From the NCBI GenBank assembly GCA_900549495.1, contig UROL01000147.1, positions 1-5,155 on the forward strand: a DNA stretch of 5,155 nucleotides. The letters are read 5' to 3'. This document shows positions 1 to 5,155 of this stretch, piece after piece (the first letter of the stretch is position 1; each line of letters starts with the position of its first letter). The notes under the pieces were generated by a model, which ran no database searches, was not told the DNA's origin, and saw only the letters and a list, made by a program, of their open reading frames with translations. A program made the translations under genes and the position numbers. This DNA is from an uncultured Eubacteriales bacterium (GTDB lineage: Bacteria; Bacillota; Clostridia; Oscillospirales; Oscillospiraceae).

Positions 1-39
1 GGCTATTCGTCGGCAGCGTCAGATGTGTATAAGAGACAG
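1..39 (+). other. Sequencing adapter remnant (Illumina Nextera Read 1 with Tn5 mosaic end)
   Basis: Bases 7-39 match the 33-base Nextera Read 1 transposase adapter as I know it: the TCGTCGGCAGCGTC segment at 7-20, then the 19-base Tn5 mosaic end AGATGTGTATAAGAGACAG at 21-39. The six bases before it (GGCTAT) sit where the i5 index would be and agree, from memory, with the end of the Nextera index AAGGCTAT (S520). The MnmE reading frame becomes recognisable immediately after base 39. This is library-derived sequence left at a contig end, not a transposon in the genome. It should be trimmed before annotation or submission. Confidence 0.97.
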
Positions 40-41
40 AA

Positions 42-926
42 CTGGCACCCATATACGATGAGCTGACAAACCTGTGCAGCCATTTTCATGCCGTGCTGGA
101 CTATCCCGATGAAGATATCGCAGATTTTGGACTTCAAAATTATGCCTCCACCCTACGCAGTGCCGCAAAGGAGCTGTATGCCCTGCTAAAATCCTATGGC
201 CAAGGGCAGATTTTGCGCCAGGGGGTGGCCGCCGCCATTGTGGGGCGGCCCAATGTGGGAAAATCCAGCCTTCTCAATGCCTTGGCCGGATTTGACCGGG
301 CCATTGTCACCGACATTCCCGGCACCACCCGGGACACTGTAGAGGAATCCGTCATGGTGGGCTCCACCCGCCTGCGGCTGATTGATACCGCAGGCATTCG
401 GGAGACCAGCGATACCGTAGAGGCGCTGGGGGTTCAGCGCTCCAAAAAAGCGCTGGAAGAGGCGGATTTGGCTATTTTCATCTGCGACGGCTCCCAGCCC
501 CTGACCCAGGAGGACCAGCAAATCATCGAACTGTGTATGGACATTCCCAACTCCATTGCGCTGATTAACAAATCCGATTTGGGAAGCATTGTGCAGCCGG
601 GGGATTTGCCGTTTGTCACGGTGCTTCCGGTTTCCATCCGGGAAAATATTGGCCTTGAGCGGCTTCCAGACATTCTGGATGACCTATTTGCCGGGGAACT
701 GCCCTGTGATGGCTCCATTCTCACCAATGCCAGGCAATATGATGCCTGCCGCCGGGCCTATGAGGCCATGCTGGAAAGTCTTAGGGGCTTGCAGCTGAAC
801 TTGACCCCGGATGCGGTGCTGACGGATGTGGAGGCTGCCATGGAAGCCATGGGCGAGGTCACCGGTGCAACGGTACGGGAAGATATCACTGCCAGAATCT
901 TCGAACGGTTCTGCGTTGGAAAGTAA
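42..926 (+). CDS. mnmE: tRNA uridine-5-carboxymethylaminomethyl(34) synthesis GTPase MnmE, 5'-truncated
   Basis: MnmE is a cytoplasmic GTPase that works with MnmG (GidA) to install the carboxymethylaminomethyl/aminomethyl group at C5 of wobble uridine U34 in tRNAs. The frame is open from the first genomic codon at 42, giving 294 residues. The family is usually about 450-460 residues, so the N-terminal folate-binding domain and part of the helical domain lie off the contig. Counting from codon 42, visible motifs are G1 GRPNVGKS at 68-75, G2 TDIPGTTRD at 90-98, G3 DTAG at 115-118, G4 NKSD at 176-179 and the terminal FCVGK at 290-294, which carries the C-x-G-K signature. Glu127, in the stretch after DTAG, aligns with the catalytic glutamate of E. 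coli MnmE (Glu282). The GTG at 93 is an internal valine codon, not a start, because homologous-looking sequence (YDEL...DYPDEDI) continues upstream of it. No promoter is visible because the 5' end is missing. The next gene starts 10 bases after the stop. Confidence 0.95.
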   Translation: MAPIYDELTNLCSHFHAVLDYPDEDIADFGLQNYASTLRSAAKELYALLKSYGQGQILRQGVAAAIVGRPNVGKSSLLNALAGFDRAIVTDIPGTTRDTVEESVMVGSTRLRLIDTAGIRETSDTVEALGVQRSKKALEEADLAIFICDGSQPLTQEDQQIIELCMDIPNSIALINKSDLGSIVQPGDLPFVTVLPVSIRENIGLERLPDILDDLFAGELPCDGSILTNARQYDACRRAYEAMLESLRGLQLNLTPDAVLTDVEAAMEAMGEVTGATVREDITARIFERFCVGK

Positions 927-936
927 GGAAGAGAGC

Positions 937-2088
937 ATGATTTATTTGGACAATTCCGCCACCACCAAGCCCTGTCCCCAGGCGGTGGAGGCTATGACAA
1001 AAGCAATGACCGAAAATTGGGGAAATCCCAGTGCGCTGTATGCCTTCGGAATCGATATGGCCCGGGAGCTGCGTTGTGCACGGCATCAGCTGGCCGCTGC
1101 CATGGGCGCAGAGCCGGAGCGGGTGTTCTTCACCTCCGGCGGCACCGAGGCGGACAACTGGGCGGTAATGGGAACCGTAAAACGAATGGGCAAGCGGGGA
1201 AAGCACATTGTCACCACCGCCATGGAGCATCACGCCATTCTGAACTGTATGCAGGAGCTCCAGGCCCAGGGCTTTGAGGTTACCTATCTAAAGCCGGACC
1301 AAATGGGACGCATCTCTGCCGAGGACTTAAAGGCCGCTCTGCGAAAGGACACCATCCTTGTATCCATTATGATGGTAAACAATGAGGTAGGCTCCGTGAT
1401 GCCCATTGCCCAGATGGCAAAGCTCACCCATAGGCTCTGCCCGGATGCCATCTTCCACACGGATGCAGTGCAGGGATTCCTAAAGATTCCCTTCCAGGCA
1501 AAAACCCTGGGGGCGGATTTGATTAGCGTATCCTCCCACAAGATTCATGGGCCCAAGGGGGCTGGCGCATTGTACATCTCCCCCAGGCTGAAATCCTTCC
1601 CTCCCCTGCTGCTGGGGGGCGGACAGGAAGGGGGCTATCGCAGCGGCACCGAAGCCACCCCCGCCATCTTCTCCTTTGCCGCAGCAGCGGAAGCCGGTGC
1701 CGCAACCTTCCGGGAGGACCGGGAAAGGGAGACCGCACTTCTTGCAGGGCTTGCACAGACTTTGTCCACCATGCCCGGGGTGGTAATCAACGGGGCCCAC
1801 GAAGCACCCCACATTCTCTCTGTTTCCGTCCCAGGAGTTCCAACCCAGAACACCATCAATATTTTGCAGGATCACGGCATCTGCGTCTCCGCCGGAAGTG
1901 CCTGCGCCAAGGGACACCGCAGCCATGTACTCACCGCTATGGGTATTCCTCCGGAAATCATCGACGGTACCTTCCGGATAAGCCTGAGCAGGCTGAACAC
2001 CAAGGAAGAGCTGGACAAGCTGGTGCAAGCCATTCGGCTGGACATTCTCCCCCGGGTCAAGGCAGAGAGGGGTGGCATCCATGAATAA
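937..2088 (+). CDS. Cysteine desulfurase, NifS/IscS (group I) family
   Basis: This is a PLP-dependent enzyme that converts L-cysteine to L-alanine and carries the released sulfur as a persulfide for Fe-S clusters or tRNA thiolation. The protein has 383 residues, normal for the family. It opens with the family signature MIYLDNSATT. Motifs seen are SGGTEADN at 67-74 (phosphate-binding loop), EHHA at 97-100 (His stacking on PLP), NNE at 148-150, HTDAVQ at 174-179 (Asp176), SSHKIHGPKG at 199-208 with the Schiff-base Lys202, GGGQEGGYRSGT at 227-238, and the persulfide cysteine Cys323 in SAGSACAKG. SAGSAC, rather than RxGxxC, places it in group I rather than SufS. The ATG at 937 has an AAGGAAGAG ribosome site at 925-933. 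An upstream extension to 826 would run deep into mnmE and is not supported. Placement 10 bases after mnmE suggests sulfur supply for s2U34 of the same tRNAs, as an inference. I could not decide between the names iscS, nifS and a dedicated tRNA-thiolation paralogue. Confidence 0.93.
   Translation: MIYLDNSATTKPCPQAVEAMTKAMTENWGNPSALYAFGIDMARELRCARHQLAAAMGAEPERVFFTSGGTEADNWAVMGTVKRMGKRGKHIVTTAMEHHAILNCMQELQAQGFEVTYLKPDQMGRISAEDLKAALRKDTILVSIMMVNNEVGSVMPIAQMAKLTHRLCPDAIFHTDAVQGFLKIPFQAKTLGADLISVSSHKIHGPKGAGALYISPRLKSFPPLLLGGGQEGGYRSGTEATPAIFSFAAAAEAGAATFREDRERETALLAGLAQTLSTMPGVVINGAHEAPHILSVSVPGVPTQNTINILQDHGICVSAGSACAKGHRSHVLTAMGIPPEIIDGTFRISLSRLNTKEELDKLVQAIRLDILPRVKAERGGIHE
2064..2083 (+). promoter_or_regulatory. 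Ribosome binding site and start choice for the GtrA-family gene
   Basis: The stretch AGAGAGGGGTGG at 2064-2075 contains GAGG and GGTG segments complementary to the 3' end of 16S rRNA. GGTG at 2071-2074 lies 6 bases before the ATG at 2081. The in-frame GTG at 2072 sits inside this element, so it would have no ribosome site at a workable distance. This favours ATG 2081. Confidence 0.65.
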
Positions 2089-2509
2089 GGAAGCCCTTCG
2101 GGCCATCAAATTCACGCTGTTTTCCATCAGTGCCGGTGTAATTCAGATTGTATCCTTTACGCTGCTGAATGAGCTTTCACCCTTGTCAGAGCATATCAGC
2201 TATCTGATTGCCCTGGTGCTGTCGGTGCTATGGAATTTTACCTTTAACCGGCGCTATACCTTCCAGTCCGCCGGAAATGTTCCCAAGGCCATGGCACTGG
2301 TGGCCCTATTCTACTGCGTATTCACCCCTCTATCCACCTGGCTGGAAAAAACGCTGGTAGGAGTGGGATGGAATGCATATATCGTGACGGTAATGAACAT
2401 GCTCATCAATTTTGTGACGGAATATCTGTATGATAAATTTGTTGTGTTTCGCAGGGATACGGATACCAACGATGTTGCGCGGAAAAATCAGAAGGGAAAT
2501 GATATATGA
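2081..2509 (+). CDS. GtrA-family small membrane protein
   Basis: This is a 142-residue integral membrane protein of the GtrA-like family. Members have four predicted transmembrane helices and are often tied to the transfer of lipid-linked sugars or cell-wall polysaccharide building blocks across the membrane. Hydrophobic segments are at about 10-31, 39-55, 68-86 and 97-115. The family hallmark NFTFNRRYTF is at 52-61, at the end of helix 2. A weaker echo, EYLYDKFVVFR at 114-124, follows helix 4, as expected for a protein built from two related hairpins. The tail (about 125-142) is short, charged and hydrophilic. The gene overlaps the cysteine desulfurase by 8 bases and shares ATGA with the next gene, which indicates translational coupling. 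No glycosyltransferase lies next to it, so the substrate cannot be inferred. The family call is firm; the role is not. Confidence 0.85.
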   Translation: MNKEALRAIKFTLFSISAGVIQIVSFTLLNELSPLSEHISYLIALVLSVLWNFTFNRRYTFQSAGNVPKAMALVALFYCVFTPLSTWLEKTLVGVGWNAYIVTVMNMLINFVTEYLYDKFVVFRRDTDTNDVARKNQKGNDI

Positions 2510-2922
2510 CAGATTTAACGGTAAAATACAACGAATTGACTGCGGAGCAATTTATTGAATTGTGGGAAACGGTATGGGGCGACGGGCCCTCTCTTGTGCA
2601 GACACAGCTGGCAATGCAGCATACCCTGTTCCGGGTTTCTATATGGGATGCAGACCGGATTGTAGCTATGGCAAGAATGCTTGGTGATATGGGACTGAAT
2701 TACTATATCAAGGACGTGGTAGTTCGGCCCGAATACCAGGGAAAAGGGATTGGTCGGATGCTGATAAATGAGCTGATAAAATTCGTAAATGATAACGGTG
2801 TCAGGGGAACCGATATTTTTGTGGAGCTGTGTGCAGTTCCCGACAAGGTGCCGTTTTACGAAAAATTCGGCTTTGAAGCAAATGAGGCGCAAAGATTAAA
2901 GATTTTCCACCATGTGGAATAA
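2506..2922 (+). CDS. GNAT-family N-acetyltransferase
   Basis: This is a 138-residue single-domain protein of the GNAT superfamily, which transfers an acetyl group from acetyl-CoA to an amine. The acetyl-CoA pyrophosphate-binding motif A is seen as DVVVRPEYQGKGIGRML at about 70-86, with the Q-x-x-G-x-G core at Q78, G81 and G83. The C-terminal motif B, FYEKFGFE, is at 117-124. The N-terminal third is poorly conserved in this superfamily and gives no clue to the substrate, which I cannot name. The ATG at 2506 overlaps the stop of the previous gene (ATGA), and AAGGGA at 2492-2497 provides a ribosome site 8 bases upstream. Base composition differs from its neighbours. A hand count gives 108 G or C in 2641-2880 (45%), against 153 in the same length at 1501-1740 of the desulfurase gene (64%). 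This hints at a separate origin. Confidence 0.88.
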   Translation: MTDLTVKYNELTAEQFIELWETVWGDGPSLVQTQLAMQHTLFRVSIWDADRIVAMARMLGDMGLNYYIKDVVVRPEYQGKGIGRMLINELIKFVNDNGVRGTDIFVELCAVPDKVPFYEKFGFEANEAQRLKIFHHVE

Positions 2923-2951
2923 CAAGAAATCCAGAATTTCCGGATTTTTTG
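2923..2951 (+). terminator. Probable intrinsic terminator of the plus-strand gene run
   Basis: Directly after the acetyltransferase stop, CAAGAAATCC at 2923-2932 can pair with GGATTTTTTG at 2942-2951 (ten pairs including one G-U), around a nine-base loop. The right arm itself carries six Ts at 2945-2950. The stem is AT-rich and the T-run is partly inside the stem, so this is a weak or leaky terminator at best. Its position right at the end of the run supports the call. Confidence 0.5.
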
Positions 2952-2983
2952 AACAGAAAGTGGCCTAATGGTCTGTAAATATA

Positions 2984-3016
2984 GGAAAAGGGCAGCCTCT
3001 GCGTGAGAGGCTGCCC
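2984..3016 (-). terminator. Intrinsic terminator of gdhA
   Basis: GGGCAGCCTCT at 2990-3000 and AGAGGCTGCCC at 3006-3016 form a perfect 11-base-pair GC-rich stem with the five-base loop GCGTG. Read on the minus strand, it begins 20 bases past the gdhA stop codon and is followed by TTTTCC (from AAAA at 2986-2989). That is the usual layout of a Rho-independent terminator. On the plus strand it is followed by CAAATTC rather than a T-run, so it is assigned to gdhA. Confidence 0.9.
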
Positions 3017-3035
3017 CAAATTCTTATTGTGCTTT

Positions 3036-4394
<1,359 letters not shown>

Positions 4395-4423
4395 TTAATT
4401 GGGATATCCACTTCAAATGCGCC

Positions 4424-4445
4424 GGTGGAACACAAACGTTCCCCC
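4424..4445 (-). other. Small hairpin in the gdhA leader
   Basis: On the minus strand GGAAC (4442-4438) can pair with GTTCC (4431-4427) across a six-base loop. Two further G-C pairs lie beyond a single mismatch. It lies in the middle of the predicted 90-base leader, about 36 bases before the ribosome site. There is no T-run after it, so it is not a terminator. I do not recognise a known riboswitch. Confidence 0.35.
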
Positions 4446-4465
4446 AGTACGTATCAACGCTGCTC

Positions 4466-4494
4466 ATTGTAGCAGAATATCCCCACAAATGCAA
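4466..4494 (-). promoter_or_regulatory. gdhA promoter, sigma-A type
   Basis: On the minus strand there is a -35 box TTGCAT (4494-4489), a 17-base spacer and a -10 box TACAAT (4471-4466). The -10 box is preceded by TGC, giving an extended -10 (TGCTACAAT). Each box is one or two mismatches from the housekeeping consensus and the spacing is ideal. The predicted start is near 4460, which leaves a leader of about 90 bases before the gdhA ATG. Confidence 0.85.
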
Positions 4495-4500
4495 TCACTA

Positions 4501-4529
4501 TTTGCAAGTTTTTTTCTGCAACTTGCAAA
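4501..4529. promoter_or_regulatory. Candidate operator: inverted repeat upstream of the gdhA -35 box
   Basis: TTTGCAAGTT at 4501-4510 and AACTTGCAAA at 4520-4529 are perfect 10-base inverted arms with a nine-base spacer. The palindromic TTGCAA cores begin at 4502 and 4523, 21 bases apart, about two helical turns. The centre (4515) is near -55 relative to the predicted start, and the inner edge is six bases from the -35 box. It is symmetric and lacks a following T-run on either strand, so it is more likely a protein-binding site than a terminator. A T-N11-A arrangement (T4509 to A4521) would suit a LysR-type regulator, but that assignment is speculative. Confidence 0.5.
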
Positions 4530-4625
4530 ATAGGCAAAAATATCAGAAGAGGTAACAGGAAAAGCTATTTTATTTGTAACACATCACATAGGAAAATTCA
4601 AATCCAAGGTAAAATCCTTTGAAAG
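4530..4625. other. AT-rich spacer between gdhA control region and proS terminator
   Basis: I see no coding region with a ribosome site, no RNA gene and no convincing promoter here. The only structure is a weak, imperfect inverted repeat around 4597-4623 (TTCAAA and TTTGAA ends), which I do not interpret. Confidence 0.5.
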
Positions 4626-4655
4626 AAAGCAGAGGCGGCGAACCGTCTCTGCTTT
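4626..4655 (-). terminator. proS: Intrinsic terminator of proS
   Basis: AAAGCAGAG at 4626-4634 pairs with CTCTGCTTT at 4647-4655, and an inner CGG/CCG pairs across a four-base loop with one intervening mismatch on the minus strand. On the minus strand the stem begins 17 bases after the proS stop and runs into TTTCTTTC. On the plus strand the mismatch becomes a G-U pair and TTTT follows, so it could act in both directions, but no plus-strand gene ends here. Confidence 0.8.
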
Positions 4656-4672
4656 TGGATAGATGCATTTGT

Positions 4673-5155
4673 TTAATAGGCCACGCCCCAGTAGACCATC
4701 TTGCTGGCAGGCTTGCCGCAGCAGGCGCACACGTCGCCCAGATGCTCCTGCTGGAAGGGGATGCAGCGGGAGGACATTCCAGCCACTTCCTTCATCTTCA
4801 GCTCGCAAGCCAGGTCACCGCACCACATGGTCTTGACAAAGCCGCCGTTGCGCTCCTGCAGCTCCTTGGCTTCTTCCAGGCTGTGGGCTTCATAGATATG
4901 CTCGTCCAGATTCTTCTTAGCGCTTTCGTACATTCCCTGATGCACCAGCTCCAGCTGCTCCTTGGCGGCTGCTTCCAGCTGCTCCAGCTGCACCACGGTC
5001 TTTTCGCCATCGTTCCGGCGCACCAGCACACACTGGTTGTTTTCCAGGTCACGGGGGCCGCACTCCACCCGCAGAGGCACGCCCTTCATCTCGTACTCGG
5101 CGCACTTCCAGCCCATGGAGTTGTCGGAATCGTCCACCTTCACCCGGAATCCGGC
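4673..5155 (-). CDS. proS: Prolyl-tRNA synthetase, C-terminal 160 residues (5' end beyond the window)
   Basis: ProRS charges tRNA-Pro with proline in the cytoplasm. The frame is open to the window edge. The family is usually about 480 residues, so roughly the last third is present. Counting from the first complete codon (5155-5153), FRVKVDD...GWK at 3-17 and GVPLRVECGPRDLE at 25-38 belong to the end of the catalytic/anticodon-binding part, with VLVRRNDGEK at 43-52. A charged, probably helical stretch follows. The C-terminal zinc domain has Cys112 and Cys117 (C-x4-C) and Cys143 and Cys146 (C-x2-C), plus SRCIPF at 129-134, and ends in the expected VYWGVAY. This C-terminal domain marks the archaeal/eukaryote-like ProRS type found in many Clostridia, not the E. 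coli type with an editing insertion. The GTG at 5143 is an internal valine codon, not a start. gdhA lies downstream on the same strand but is separated by a terminator and has its own promoter. Confidence 0.94.
   Translation of the reverse strand, partial: AGFRVKVDDSDNSMGWKCAEYEMKGVPLRVECGPRDLENNQCVLVRRNDGEKTVVQLEQLEAAAKEQLELVHQGMYESAKKNLDEHIYEAHSLEEAKELQERNGGFVKTMWCGDLACELKMKEVAGMSSRCIPFQQEHLGDVCACCGKPASKMVYWGVAY

Noticed and set aside
21..39. Tn5 end as evidence of a transposon insertion in mnmE
   Set aside because: It is joined to the Nextera primer segment and sits at the contig edge, so it comes from the library and not the genome.
826..936. N-terminal extension of the cysteine desulfurase into mnmE
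   Set aside because: The extension would overlap mnmE out of frame and precede the canonical MIYLDNSATT start. The ATG at 937 has its own ribosome site.
1480..2127. 215-residue minus-strand open frame over the cysteine desulfurase
   Set aside because: It shows no recognisable domain or start signal, and the plus-strand protein carries all expected motifs.
2953..2976. Weak inverted repeat ACAGA/TCTGT between the two terminators
   Set aside because: The arms are only five bases long with a long spacer, well within chance, and there is no T-run or link to a gene.

Overview
This looks like the end of a short contig from a moderately GC-rich Clostridia-type Firmicute, perhaps an Oscillospirales-like gut bacterium. 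The inference rests on the Clostridium-like hexameric glutamate dehydrogenase, a prolyl-tRNA synthetase of the type with a C-terminal zinc domain, strong Shine-Dalgarno sites and tight gene overlaps. It was made without any database search, so the rank is tentative. The first 39 bases are not biological: they read as a partial Illumina Nextera index plus the Read 1 transposase adapter, ending in the Tn5 mosaic end. Genomic sequence starts at about base 40.

Left half, plus strand (about 40-2951): a compact run of four genes. The 3' two-thirds of mnmE (tRNA U34 modification GTPase) is followed after 10 bases by a group I (NifS/IscS-type) cysteine desulfurase. A small GtrA-family four-helix membrane protein then overlaps the desulfurase by 8 bases. 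A GNAT N-acetyltransferase overlaps the GtrA gene by 4 bases (ATGA). The spacing suggests one transcript, which an AT-rich hairpin with a T-run could end at 2923-2951. MnmE makes the 5-position modification of wobble uridine, and a cysteine desulfurase can supply sulfur for 2-thiolation of the same base, so these two genes make functional sense together. The membrane protein and acetyltransferase have no evident link to them.

Right half, minus strand (2984-5155): gdhA, a complete 444-residue glutamate dehydrogenase, converges on the plus-strand run and has its own strong terminator at 2986-3016. Upstream of gdhA is a 302-base intergenic region. It contains a near-consensus promoter (TTGCAT, 17 bases, TACAAT), a leader of about 90 bases, a 10-base-arm inverted repeat just upstream of the -35 box that resembles a regulator site, and a terminator hairpin for the next gene. 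That gene is the C-terminal 160 residues of prolyl-tRNA synthetase, cut off by the window edge.

I do not see evidence for a new biological system. The items most worth a second look are the adapter left in the assembly, the candidate operator at gdhA, and the mnmE-cysteine desulfurase pairing.
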